Positions 16,063 to 22,643 of a stretch of 22,643 nucleotides of DNA are shown here, piece after piece. Position 1 is the first letter of the stretch, and each line of letters starts with the position of its first letter. The stretch comes from Candidatus Komeilibacteria bacterium (lineage in GTDB: Bacteria > Patescibacteriota > Patescibacteriia > UBA1558 > 2-01-FULL-52-15): assembly GCA_016204595.1 (NCBI GenBank), contig JACQKJ010000023.1, positions 1 through 22,643 on the forward strand, given 5' to 3'. The notes under the pieces were generated by a model that worked only from the letters and a program-made list of their open reading frames with translations, had not been told where the DNA came from and searched no databases. A program made the position numbers and the translations under genes.

Positions 16063-16323
16063 TTACGAATATAAATTACTATGCCTATCAATTGCGACGA
16101 AGAAAGCGGCATCATCGTTGACCAAGGTATAAACTGCTCTCAAATCGCCCCCTACGTTGATGCTGCGATAGCCCTTATAGGTGCCTCGCAACGGATGGTT
16201 GTTGAGTACTGGATGATACGGATCATGCATGAAGATATCCTTTCGCTCCTTGAAGCGCTTCTTTTCGGCAGGACGTAACTTTAAGAATTGTTTTTCAAAA
16301 TGCTTATGAAAAACTATCTTCAT
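16063..16323 (-). CDS. RelE/YafQ-type toxin (predicted ribosome-dependent mRNA interferase)
   Basis: An 86-aa protein of the RelE/ParE superfamily, at the usual length. YafQ/RelE members cut mRNA in the ribosomal A site. Family features are the N-terminal helix (KHFEKQFLKL), the NNHPLRGTYKGYRSI strand turn, GGDLRAVY, and the C-terminal VAIDRHSNLY motif. His43, Arg53, Arg62, His81 and Tyr85 fall where basic or catalytic residues usually lie in this family. It overlaps the antitoxin stop by 4 nt (ATGA), typical of translational coupling. The family cannot separate RNase toxins from inactive homologues by sequence alone, but the C-terminal His is kept. A strong terminator follows. Confidence 0.88.
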   Translation of the reverse strand: MKIVFHKHFEKQFLKLRPAEKKRFKERKDIFMHDPYHPVLNNHPLRGTYKGYRSINVGGDLRAVYTLVNDDAAFFVAIDRHSNLYS

Positions 16324-16595
16324 AGCGAGTCGAGATAGTCGTCTATCTCCTCGCCGTGAGCAAATACACGAGAGATGTTCTTCCGCGCTTTTAGGTCTGA
16401 CTGCGCTTTGCCGATGACCGCTTCAAGTTCAGGGGTCATGTGTGGAGCAGTAGAAAAGTGTACCTCTTTATTTCTGATGAACTGCTTGAGGGAAGCATTA
16501 ATAACCGTGCTTAACGGAAGCCCGAGCTCCTTCGCAATTTTTTGAGCCTGCTCTTTCACCTCCTTATCAGCCTTGATGTTGATGATAGTCTTCAT
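16320..16595 (-). CDS. RelB/DinJ-type antitoxin
   Basis: A 91-aa protein with an N-terminal ribbon-helix-helix (MKTIINIKADKEVKEQAQKI, then ELGLPLSTVINASLKQFI) typical of RelB/DinJ antitoxins. The acidic C-terminal tail (EEIDDYLDSL) should wrap the toxin. It would neutralise the 86-aa toxin and repress the shared promoter. The ATG at 16595 lies only 6 nt after a predicted -10 box, so the mRNA may be leaderless. A GTATATAC palindrome at 16603-16610, overlapping the -10 box, is a candidate operator. The whole module sits between two copies of a dispersed element, which suggests it is an acquired cassette. Confidence 0.9.
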   Translation of the reverse strand: MKTIINIKADKEVKEQAQKIAKELGLPLSTVINASLKQFIRNKEVHFSTAPHMTPELEAVIGKAQSDLKARKNISRVFAHGEEIDDYLDSL

Positions 16596-16601
16596 AACCG
16601 A

Positions 16602-16630
16602 AGTATATACAACAGATATATTCGTGTCAA
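16602..16630 (-). promoter_or_regulatory. Promoter of the toxin-antitoxin operon, with -35 from element B
   Basis: Minus strand: perfect -35 TTGACA at 16625-16630, a 17-nt spacer, and -10 TATACT at 16602-16607. The ATG follows 6 nt later, so transcription would begin at or beside the start codon. Five of the six -35 bases are the terminal TTGAC of the repeat element. Confidence 0.65.
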
Positions 16631-16736
16631 CCCCGTCAGAAGTCCCCTAACATAAGTATCCTTGCGATACGATTTTTTATCACGGAACATAGTTGTGCAT
16701 ACAAGTAGCGTCATAGGGGACTTCTAACGGGGTCAA
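16626..16736. repeat. MITE-like inverted-end element, copy B (111 bp)
   Basis: Same element as copy A, in the same orientation. The left end is CCCCGTCAGAAGTCCCCTA and the right end is TAGGGGACTTCTAACGGGG, an almost perfect inverted repeat of about 19 nt. GTCAA stands directly at both ends. It separates the hisS terminator from the antitoxin promoter. It has no coding capacity. Confidence 0.8.
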
Positions 16737-16775
16737 CCCTCATCAGAGGTACTGTCATGCAAGTTCAGGCGCATC

Positions 16776-16795
16776 AAAAAACCTCAGAACGAGGT
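16776..16795 (-). terminator. Rho-independent terminator after hisS
   Basis: On the minus strand ACCTC-GTTCT-GAGGT is followed by six T residues (16776-16781). It lies about 25 nt after the hisS stop. The stem is short but G/C-containing and in the expected place. Confidence 0.55.
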
Positions 16796-16819
16796 CGGCC
16801 CGCGACGACAGTCCTGCGT

Positions 16820-18160
16820 TTACTTTGCCTGCAACGGCAGCGGCCGCTCCAGGCGCTTGCTGTTCACTCCTTTTTCCAGATGTTTTGCGACTTCGGTGAC
16901 GATCTTTGACCAGTCGACGGTTTCCTGGTTGCCATTCTCCATATCGCGTATGAGAACGGTGTTGTCGACGATTTCCTGCTGGCCGATGATCAGCGCGTAC
17001 TTCACGCCGAGTTTGTCGGCCTGCTCAAGCTGCGCTTTGAGTCCGTCCTTGGAGAACGCTTCAGCGATATAGTACCCTTCCGCGTTCAGCTGCTGGAAGA
17101 GTTTCAAAGCTTTCTTTTTCGCTTCCTTGCCCAGCTGCGCAATGTAGACATCGGGTTTCGGCATATTGGGCACCGCGATATCGTTCGCACGGAGCTTGGT
17201 GATCGCTCTTTCCACGCCGCATGCGAACCCGACCGCAGGCGTTTTCGCCCGCGCGCCCAGCTGATGCAGCAGTTCATCATAACGTCCGCCGCCGCCAAGC
17301 GAATCCTGGCTGCCGGTCTTGCCGCTTTCGATTATTTCCCAAGTTGTTTTGGTATAGTAATCCAATCCGCGCACGATGCGCCCGTTCAAGTTGTACTTCA
17401 CGTCCATTTCATCTAGATATTCAAGGACCAGCACAAAATGGTCTTTGCACTCATCGCATAAATGATCGACGGTCTGGGGCGCTTGCATCAAAAGCTCCTC
17501 TACATTGGCGTCTTTCGTATCCAATACGCGAAGAGGATTTTTTTTGAGCCGCTCTTGGTCGTCAGGCCCCAGTACTTTTTTATTCTCCGTCAGAAACGTC
17601 GTCAATTTTTTCAGGTAGCGCGGCCGGCACGCGCTGCAGCCGATGCTATTGATGTCCACCTGAACCGGCAGATTGAGTTGCGCATAGAACTGATACCCCA
17701 TCGTGATCAGCTGCGCATCGAGAATCGGGCTCTGATCCCCTATGACCTCGAAATTGAACTGCGTGTGCTGTCGGAATCGCCCTGCCTGCGGACGATCATG
17801 GCGGAATATCGGGCCGAATGAGTACACTTTCACCGGCTGGCTTTGGTTAAGCATCCCGTGCTCAATGTACGCCCGCGCGATCCCGGGCGTAAACTCGGGA
17901 CGAAGCGCCACACGCTCATTGCCGGGATCCGAAAACACATACATCTCTTTGGTGACGATATCGGAACTCAGACCCGAAGACCGCAGATACAAATTTGACT
18001 GTTCAAGTATCGGCGTCTCGATCGAACGGAAGCCATAGCGTCGCGCGAAGTCACGTACCCGATCACGCATAAAAACCCAATACCGTTCTTCATCGGGCAA
18101 TATATCCTTCATGCCGCGAAGAAGCTGGAAGGTCTGCTTTTTGGATTTGGATTGAGGCAT
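16820..18160 (-). CDS. hisS: Histidine--tRNA ligase
   Basis: A 446-aa class II aminoacyl-tRNA synthetase that charges tRNA-His in the cytoplasm. Visible motifs are the LRGMKDILP start (14-22), motif 2 around FRHDRPQAGRFRQHTQFNFE (119-138, with Arg120), the histidine-specific RGLDYY (264-269) and GGGGRYD (289-295), and motif 3 FACGVERA (312-319). An anticodon-binding domain follows from about residue 340 (PDVYIAQLG...). The insert between motifs 2 and 3 has CSAC (175-178) and CDEC (235-238), a likely four-cysteine metal site present in part of the family. It starts 2 nt after the lepB stop, so the two genes form an operon. It has no Shine-Dalgarno sequence. Confidence 0.97.
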   Translation of the reverse strand: MPQSKSKKQTFQLLRGMKDILPDEERYWVFMRDRVRDFARRYGFRSIETPILEQSNLYLRSSGLSSDIVTKEMYVFSDPGNERVALRPEFTPGIARAYIEHGMLNQSQPVKVYSFGPIFRHDRPQAGRFRQHTQFNFEVIGDQSPILDAQLITMGYQFYAQLNLPVQVDINSIGCSACRPRYLKKLTTFLTENKKVLGPDDQERLKKNPLRVLDTKDANVEELLMQAPQTVDHLCDECKDHFVLVLEYLDEMDVKYNLNGRIVRGLDYYTKTTWEIIESGKTGSQDSLGGGGRYDELLHQLGARAKTPAVGFACGVERAITKLRANDIAVPNMPKPDVYIAQLGKEAKKKALKLFQQLNAEGYYIAEAFSKDGLKAQLEQADKLGVKYALIIGQQEIVDNTVLIRDMENGNQETVDWSKIVTEVAKHLEKGVNSKRLERPLPLQAK

Positions 18161-18162
18161 GG

Positions 18163-18708
18163 TCAGTACTGCGGCGCGCTAAAAAGGCTAATGCGATTGA
18201 ACGGCCACCCGCGTATCCATGCGCGACCGACAATGGCATTTCTGGAGATCGGGCCGAACGAACGGGAATCAAGACTGTTCGTCCGATTGTCGCCCATGAC
18301 GAAATATTCGTCCGCTCCCAAAGTGATCTCATCCATAGACGCGTTGTTCATGTATAGCTCCGAAACGTAGCTTTCTTCCAGCGGTCGGCCGTTCACCGAC
18401 ACGATGCCGTTTTCCAGCCGGATACGCTCACCCGGCAAACCGACGATCCTCTTGATAAAGAACTGCCGCCGGTCGCGCGGATAACGCAGGACAACCACTT
18501 CGCCGCGCTCGGGATCACTGAAGCGGTAGCTGATCTCATCAATGATCAAATACTCCTTTGAATGAAAGCTGGGTTCCATGGAAGCGCCTTCGACGTAGAA
18601 CGGCTGTATCAAAAAAAACCGGATGGGTAAAATAATGGCAAATGAAATAAGAACCACCTTAATGGTTTCGAAGATAAGCAAACCGGCTTTTTTGAGGAAC
18701 TCATTCAT
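18163..18708 (-). CDS. lepB: Signal peptidase I
   Basis: A 181-aa membrane peptidase that cleaves signal peptides of exported proteins on the outer face of the membrane. One N-terminal helix (about 10-34) is followed by the catalytic Ser43 in VEGASMEPS and the general base Lys86 in FFIKRIVGLPGE. The later box GDNRTNSLDSRSFG is also present. I chose ATG at 18708, 24 nt after the predicted transcription start. A longer in-frame reading from 18879 would place the promoter inside the gene. It could process the two AHA|Q surface proteins in this window. It overlaps nothing and ends 2 nt before hisS. Confidence 0.95.
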   Translation of the reverse strand: MNEFLKKAGLLIFETIKVVLISFAIILPIRFFLIQPFYVEGASMEPSFHSKEYLIIDEISYRFSDPERGEVVVLRYPRDRRQFFIKRIVGLPGERIRLENGIVSVNGRPLEESYVSELYMNNASMDEITLGADEYFVMGDNRTNSLDSRSFGPISRNAIVGRAWIRGWPFNRISLFSAPQY

Positions 18709-18738
18709 ATCGTAGCGATGGTATGCGCATAATGAGGT

Positions 18739-18767
18739 AGTATAACCCATTTTACCCCGACCGCCAA
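18739..18767 (-). promoter_or_regulatory. Sigma-70 type promoter of lepB-hisS
   Basis: Minus strand: -35 TTGGCG at 18762-18767, a 17-nt spacer, and -10 TATACT at 18739-18744. The start would be near 18732, leaving a leader of about 24 nt before the lepB ATG. Confidence 0.6.
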
Positions 18768-18832
18768 TACAAAAGGGCGGGAAAAGGCAGTAAACTGCGG
18801 GCACTGTAGCAAAAAAAGGGATGTTCAGCAAA

Positions 18833-18861
18833 TTGACCCTCGCACGGTAATATTCTATACT
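18833..18861 (+). promoter_or_regulatory. Sigma-70 type promoter of the LCP gene and der
   Basis: Plus strand: -35 TTGACC at 18833-18838, a 17-nt spacer, and -10 TATACT at 18856-18861. Transcription would start near 18868, inside the left arm of the hairpin at 18865-18893 and about 67 nt before the ATG. Confidence 0.65.
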
Positions 18862-18864
18862 TGA

Positions 18865-18893
18865 GCCCGTTAGATGCAAAGCGTCTAACGGGC
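18865..18893. repeat. Short hairpin with the same arms as the 110-bp elements
   Basis: GCCCGTTAGA and TCTAACGGGC form a perfect 10-bp stem. It extends inward by two G-C pairs and one wobble pair to an AAA loop. The outer arms CCCGTTAGA/TCTAACGGG and the flanking TTGA (TCAA on the other strand) match the ends of the 110-bp elements. It sits upstream of both divergent genes and has no T run on the plus strand, so it is not an obvious terminator. Confidence 0.75.
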
Positions 18894-18934
18894 TTGACCT
18901 ACTCTCGTTATCTCAAGCAGTATGCCGGCCTTTA

Positions 18935-20518
18935 ATGACCTTTGCCGCTATGCCTTTCACGACAGAAAACCGCAGTTTTTCAAGCGCACCATTTTCATCA
19001 CCGAATTTTCTTCCCGATCGAGAACCGGAGCCGCCTCGTGACCCGGCAGCCGGGAAGCGGTGGCGTATTTTTTCTGGTTGTATCCTCATTATCATCGTGC
19101 TGACCTGGAGCTGCACGAAACTGGTGTCCCGATCGAACAATAATTTTTTCGTCGGCGTAAAGAACGGTTTTTTTGTGCGTCAGCTGACGCATTTTCTGAG
19201 CGGCAATCGGTACGACCTCAAAGGTGAAAAGGACGACCGCATCAATTTTCTCCTCATGGGCATCGGCGGCCCGGGACACGACGGTCCGTATCTGACCGAC
19301 ACGATCATCCTCGCCAGCTACAAACCGTCCACGAAGGAAGCAGCGATGATCTCCGTTCCGCGCGATCTGATAGTACCTACCGGTAACGGTACCTACCTCA
19401 AAGTCAACCATGTCTACGCGCTGAGCCAAAAGGACGGGCTGGATAAAGCGTTCGCGAGGACAAAACAAGTCATCGGAGCTACGTTCGGCATACCCGTCCA
19501 CTACATGGGCGTCGTGGACTTCCAGGGTTTTATCAAGCTCATCGATACGATAGGCGATATTGCGGTTACGGTTGATCGCGACTTCACGGATTACCAGTTC
19601 CCGAACAACAGCAGCGGTGTGGAAACAGTGAGTTTCAAAAAAGGAGACCAAAAAATGGACGGCGTAACAGCGCTCAATTTCGTCCGCTCGCGGCACGGCA
19701 ACAACGGCGAGGGTTCTGATTTCGCGCGGAGCAAACGCCAGCAAAAAATACTGATCGCAACAAAAGAAAAACTCTCATCCTTCAACACCTTGTTTAACCC
19801 GCGGAAAATTACCGCGTTGTTCGGCCTTGTCAACGAATATACGAAAACGGATATCGAGCCCTGGGAAGTCGTCAGGCTCATCCAGATGGCCAAAGATACC
19901 GATGCGAATAACATCACGACCCTGGTTTTTGACGATTCGCCGGGCGGCTATCTGTACAGCGGCATTTCGAGCATTGACGGCGCATATATTCTCCAGCCGG
20001 TCGGCGGGAATTACTCGCAGCTGCAGAATCTCGTCCAGAATCGTTTCAGCAACAGACAGCTCACCAGTGAACATGCGGTTGTAGTTCTGCAGAACGGTAC
20101 GGCTATACCGAACCGGGCGGCTGCAGGCGCTACCACCCTGGAGCGAACCGGGATCAAGCCCATCGCGGTCGGCAACGCGAAGCGCACCGATTACACGACG
20201 ACGCAACTCTATGATTACACGAACGGCGGAAAGGCCCTGACGCGATCGTTTCTGGAGTCATGGCTCGGGGTCACGGCCCAGACGCGCATTCCTCTGGAAC
20301 TGCTAAGCTACTCCGTCGCGAAGGAGATGAACGCTCTTGATCAAAAAGGTGACCCTCAGCCGCTGGACTTCCTTATCATTCTGGGACAAGATGTGAGGGA
20401 TCTGTCGCGCAGTGAGCTTATCAGGACGCTCACAGCTGAAGAACTCAAGGCTGCGACAAGTACGCCGACATCAACTCCTGACGGCACTCCTCTCCTTATC
20501 ACTCCCCTAACCGAATAA
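18935..20518 (+). CDS. LytR-CpsA-Psr (LCP) family protein with LytR_C domain
   Basis: A 527-aa membrane protein. LCP enzymes transfer lipid-linked glycans onto the cell wall or other acceptors. A Pro-rich cytoplasmic tail is followed by one helix (about 45-61). The LCP domain (about 100-275) has NFLLMGIGG, LTDTIILAS (Asp122), SVPRDL (Arg143), LKVNH (Lys156, Asn158), and FVRSRHG...DFARSKRQQ, the Asp and Arg set that binds pyrophosphate and metal. A LytR_C domain follows at about 370-440 (VVVLQNGTAIPNRAAAGATT and IAVGNAKRTDY). The Thr/Ser/Pro tail ends the protein. ATG at 18950 (M6) is an alternative start; neither has a Shine-Dalgarno sequence. der starts 2 nt after the stop. Confidence 0.93.
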   Translation: MTFAAMPFTTENRSFSSAPFSSPNFLPDREPEPPRDPAAGKRWRIFSGCILIIIVLTWSCTKLVSRSNNNFFVGVKNGFFVRQLTHFLSGNRYDLKGEKDDRINFLLMGIGGPGHDGPYLTDTIILASYKPSTKEAAMISVPRDLIVPTGNGTYLKVNHVYALSQKDGLDKAFARTKQVIGATFGIPVHYMGVVDFQGFIKLIDTIGDIAVTVDRDFTDYQFPNNSSGVETVSFKKGDQKMDGVTALNFVRSRHGNNGEGSDFARSKRQQKILIATKEKLSSFNTLFNPRKITALFGLVNEYTKTDIEPWEVVRLIQMAKDTDANNITTLVFDDSPGGYLYSGISSIDGAYILQPVGGNYSQLQNLVQNRFSNRQLTSEHAVVVLQNGTAIPNRAAAGATTLERTGIKPIAVGNAKRTDYTTTQLYDYTNGGKALTRSFLESWLGVTAQTRIPLELLSYSVAKEMNALDQKGDPQPLDFLIILGQDVRDLSRSELIRTLTAEELKAATSTPTSTPDGTPLLITPLTE

Positions 20519-20520
20519 GC

Positions 20521-21849
20521 ATGGCACAGCAAGCGCGAGTCGCCATCGTAGGACGCGCGAACGTCGGGAAATCAACGCTCTTTAACCGATTGACTTCCGG
20601 GCCTCGCGCGTTAGTCGCTCCCGAAGCAGGCACCACCCGCGACCGGCAGGAGCGGGACTGCACCTGGCGCGGCAAGACCTTCACGCTCATCGACACCGGC
20701 GGACTCGACATTGACACGCACGATCCCATCGAGCGCGAGGTCGCGAAGCAAGCGCTCAAGGCAGTCTCAGACTCTGCTCTTGTTCTGTTTGTCGTCGATG
20801 CGAAAGTCGGCATCACCCCTACTGACCGAGAGGTCGCGAAAACGCTGCGCGCCGCAGGCGCTGCGGTCATTCTTGTCGCGAACAAAGTTGACGCAGTACG
20901 CGATGTGGCGTCGACAGCGGAATTATACCAGCTCGCCTGCGGAGATCCTCTGGCGGTATCTGCCGCGACCGGAGCAGGCACCGGAGACCTGCTCGATCTG
21001 GTCATTACTCGCATCAAAACGCGAGCGATACAGGAAACGCACCCGATACGCATCGTCATTCTGGGCAAACCGAATGTCGGCAAATCCTCTCTCGCCAACG
21101 CGCTTGTGGGCGAGGAACGGGCCATCGTGTACGACGAGCCCTACACCACCCGAGATGCGACCATGATCCCATTTATTTTTGAGGGACAGGATATGCTCCT
21201 CGTTGATACCGCCGGCATCAGACGGAAGAGCAAGATCGACCGGCGAACCATTGAACAGCAGAGCGTGGCGCAAAGCCTGGCCAGCATCAAGGACGCCGAT
21301 GTCGTGCTGCTCGTCACCGAGGTGCATAAACCGGTCACGGCGCAGGATCGGCAGCTTGCAGAACTCATCGACCATTCGCAGGCGTCAGCGATAATCATCG
21401 GCAATAAATGGGACCTTGTCGGGGATAAAGACCCGAAGAAAGCGGATGAATTCGTCACATACTACCATGCACACATTAACTTCCTCAAATGGGCACCGGT
21501 GCTTTTATTGTCCGCAAAGGATAGGACCAAACTCACGCGTCTCAAGAACGCGATCGTAGCAGCATACAAGGAGCGCTTCAGGAAGATCGATGAGAATGCA
21601 TTGAACAAATTTTTGAAAGCCGTAATCAGCCGTCAGACTCCCACGCTTGGAAAAGGAAGCATACGGCCGTATATCTACCGCCTGAAACAAGCCGGTGTGA
21701 ATCCGCCGCAATTCGTGGTACAGATCAAAGAAGGAGCAAACCTCAAATACGCGTACCTCAACACCATCGAGAAAATGCTCCGGGAAAAGTTCGGGTTCGA
21801 GGGATCGCCAATCAAAATATGGATCGAGAAAATTAAGAAGAAGGAATAA
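20521..21849 (+). CDS. der: Ribosome-assembly GTPase Der (EngA)
   Basis: A 442-aa double GTPase needed for maturation of the 50S subunit. The first G domain shows GRANVGKST (11-19), GTTRDR, DTGG (from 58) and NKVD (121-124). The second shows GKPNVGKSS (from 182), TTRDA, DTAG (from 229) and NKWD (295-298). A C-terminal KH-like domain follows, with the usual FLKAVISRQTP and NPPQFVVQIKEG segments, ending in a Lys-rich tail. It matches the normal family length. It starts 2 nt after the LCP gene with no Shine-Dalgarno sequence, so it is probably cotranscribed and perhaps coupled. Confidence 0.97.
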   Translation: MAQQARVAIVGRANVGKSTLFNRLTSGPRALVAPEAGTTRDRQERDCTWRGKTFTLIDTGGLDIDTHDPIEREVAKQALKAVSDSALVLFVVDAKVGITPTDREVAKTLRAAGAAVILVANKVDAVRDVASTAELYQLACGDPLAVSAATGAGTGDLLDLVITRIKTRAIQETHPIRIVILGKPNVGKSSLANALVGEERAIVYDEPYTTRDATMIPFIFEGQDMLLVDTAGIRRKSKIDRRTIEQQSVAQSLASIKDADVVLLVTEVHKPVTAQDRQLAELIDHSQASAIIIGNKWDLVGDKDPKKADEFVTYYHAHINFLKWAPVLLLSAKDRTKLTRLKNAIVAAYKERFRKIDENALNKFLKAVISRQTPTLGKGSIRPYIYRLKQAGVNPPQFVVQIKEGANLKYAYLNTIEKMLREKFGFEGSPIKIWIEKIKKKE

Positions 21850-21889
21850 TGAATAAAGAAATATGAATTAAACCTCAGTGGTACTTATT

Positions 21890-21921
21890 AATTCATAATT
21901 GATTATTCCTAATTCATAATT
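21890..21921. repeat. AT-rich duplicated 11-mer before pth
   Basis: AATTCATAATT occurs at 21890-21900 and again at 21911-21921, a 21-nt spacing, in the 79-bp A+T-rich gap between der and pth. No clear promoter or terminator was found there. Confidence 0.6.
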
Positions 21922-21928
21922 CCATTTT

Positions 21929-22480
21929 ATGAAATTGATAGTCGGTTTAGGAAATCCCGGAAAGGAATATGAAAAAACGCGACACAATTTTGGCTCGCTG
22001 GTCATTGACCGGCTGGTCAAGAAGTATGAGGCGCATTTGAAGGATTTTAAAAAACAAGCGCTTGCGGCAAAAATTACCCTCGGAGGCGAAGAGACCATTA
22101 TTGCGAAGTCGCTTGGATTCATGAACGAATCGGGCGGCCCGGTTGCACAACTCATGCATTTCCATAAAATGCAGCCTAACGATCTGATCGTAATCTATGA
22201 TGATATAGATCTGCTCTATAGAACCATACGCGTCAGTAAAAATGCCTCGAGTGGCGGTCATAAAGGTGTGGAATCGGTCATTACATCTATCGGAGCTGAT
22301 TTTCATCGCATTCGTCTTGGTATCGGCCCTCAAACAAAACCCGCCGAGGAATACGTGCTCGAGAAAATAAATAAAGAAGAAAAGGAAAAATTGTCCGCCA
22401 TAGCGAATAAAGCAATCGAACTCATCGAAGAGGGTATTACAAAAGGTTTTGAAGCGGTACTAGGAACTTACTCTGTATAA
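21929..22480 (+). CDS. pth: Peptidyl-tRNA hydrolase
   Basis: A 183-aa cytoplasmic enzyme that recycles tRNA by hydrolysing peptidyl-tRNA released from stalled ribosomes. Family features are GLGNPG (Asn9), TRHNFG (His19, the catalytic base), GFMNESGG (Asn66), YDDIDL (Asp91), GGHKG (109-113) and FHRIRLGIG. Lys112 stands where the E. coli enzyme has substrate-binding Asn114 (GGHNG). The remaining core residues are intact, so it is likely active. It follows der by 79 nt and may have its own weak promoter. No Shine-Dalgarno sequence precedes the ATG. Confidence 0.96.
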   Translation: MKLIVGLGNPGKEYEKTRHNFGSLVIDRLVKKYEAHLKDFKKQALAAKITLGGEETIIAKSLGFMNESGGPVAQLMHFHKMQPNDLIVIYDDIDLLYRTIRVSKNASSGGHKGVESVITSIGADFHRIRLGIGPQTKPAEEYVLEKINKEEKEKLSAIANKAIELIEEGITKGFEAVLGTYSV

Positions 22481-22643
22481 CCAAAACCTCCGCTGATGCG
22501 GAGGCTTATGCGCGCGTACCTGTACTCGATGCTGACCACAGTTTTGCGAATTGCAGCAAGGAGGGATGCTACATCGCTATCCGTGGTCAACATTGAAAAC
22601 AGGTATTTTTTGGTACTTTTCCGTAAAACAGGCAAATATACTA
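22468..22643 (-). CDS. Possible 3' end of an unidentified gene (partial at the window edge)
   Basis: One minus-strand frame stays open from the right edge to a TAA at 22468-22470, 57 complete codons. It includes an ATG-led segment starting MLTTDSDVASLLAAIRK and ending SGGFGYTE. It would overlap the end of pth by 13 nt. I recognise no family, and an open frame of this length can arise by chance. The alternative is that this region is noncoding. Confidence 0.2.
   Translation of the reverse strand, partial: VYLPVLRKSTKKYLFSMLTTDSDVASLLAAIRKTVVSIEYRYARISLRISGGFGYTE
22483..22504 (-). terminator. Hairpin after pth, terminator-like on the minus strand
   Basis: CCTCCGC-TGAT-GCGGAGG at 22487-22504 is a perfect 7-bp stem. 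On the minus strand it is followed by TTTTGG. On the plus strand it is followed by CTTATG, a poor U tract. It may end a minus-strand transcript entering from the right edge, or serve weakly after pth. Confidence 0.4.

Noticed and set aside
15864..16736. CRISPR array suggested by repeated sequence with palindromic ends.
   Set aside because: There are only two 110-bp copies 650 bp apart with genes between them; no short regular repeats or spacers, and no cas genes.
16063..18708. Recoded TGA, as in Gracilibacteria or Absconditabacteria.
   Set aside because: lepB and the antitoxin end naturally at TGA at the expected family lengths.
18709..18879. N-terminal extension of lepB from an ATG at 18879.
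   Set aside because: It overlaps a good promoter, and signal peptidase I normally begins shortly before its first membrane helix, as MNEFLKK does.
18865..18893. Transcription terminator between lepB and the LCP gene.
   Set aside because: The two genes diverge from this region, so no transcript needs ending here, and no T run follows on the plus strand.

Overview
The window looks like a piece of a Patescibacteria (Candidate Phyla Radiation) chromosome. The reasons are two secreted proteins that open with the small two-helix 'type IV secretion pilin' module common in that group, very large modular surface proteins, C-terminal 'AW..xxGWINF' repeats, a short bS21, tightly packed genes and an almost complete lack of Shine-Dalgarno sequences. 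TGA is used as a normal stop (lepB, the antitoxin), so this is not one of the lineages that recode TGA. The group assignment is an inference; no rRNA gene is present.

Layout. (1) 19-15757, minus strand: an apparent operon rpsU - yqeY - a 572-residue pilin/Ig-like surface protein - a 4425-residue giant surface protein. The giant fills 59% of the window. (2) 15758-16819: a repeat-rich accessory patch. A RelE/YafQ-type toxin and RelB/DinJ-type antitoxin sit between two nearly identical, directly oriented copies of a 110-bp element with inverted ends. (3) 16820-18708, minus: lepB-hisS, reading away from a divergent promoter region. (4) 18935-21849, plus: an LCP (LytR-CpsA-Psr) family gene followed 2 nt later by der. 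(5) 21929-22480, plus: pth, then an unexplained edge region with a hairpin.

How it fits together. The two surface proteins share a signal peptide ending AHA|Q, two membrane helices and a Gly/Pro hinge. They then carry extracellular modules: TIG/IPT, SbsA-type Ig (Big_5), LamG, PKD, Fn3, Cys-rich DUF4215-like repeats and others. They are probably processed by a signal peptidase such as LepB and displayed N-terminally anchored. The LCP enzyme acts at the same envelope. The remaining genes (bS21, YqeY, HisRS, Der, Pth) serve translation.

Main points of interest: the LamG domains of the giant appear to be inserted inside other domains; the anchor module is duplicated, with a 32-nt identical DNA block; the dispersed element seems to supply the -35 box of a leaderless toxin-antitoxin promoter; a mini-hairpin with the same arms sits at the predicted start of the LCP transcript; and rpsU is the only gene here with a clear Shine-Dalgarno sequence. 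All domain names come from reading the translated sequence and were not checked with profile searches.
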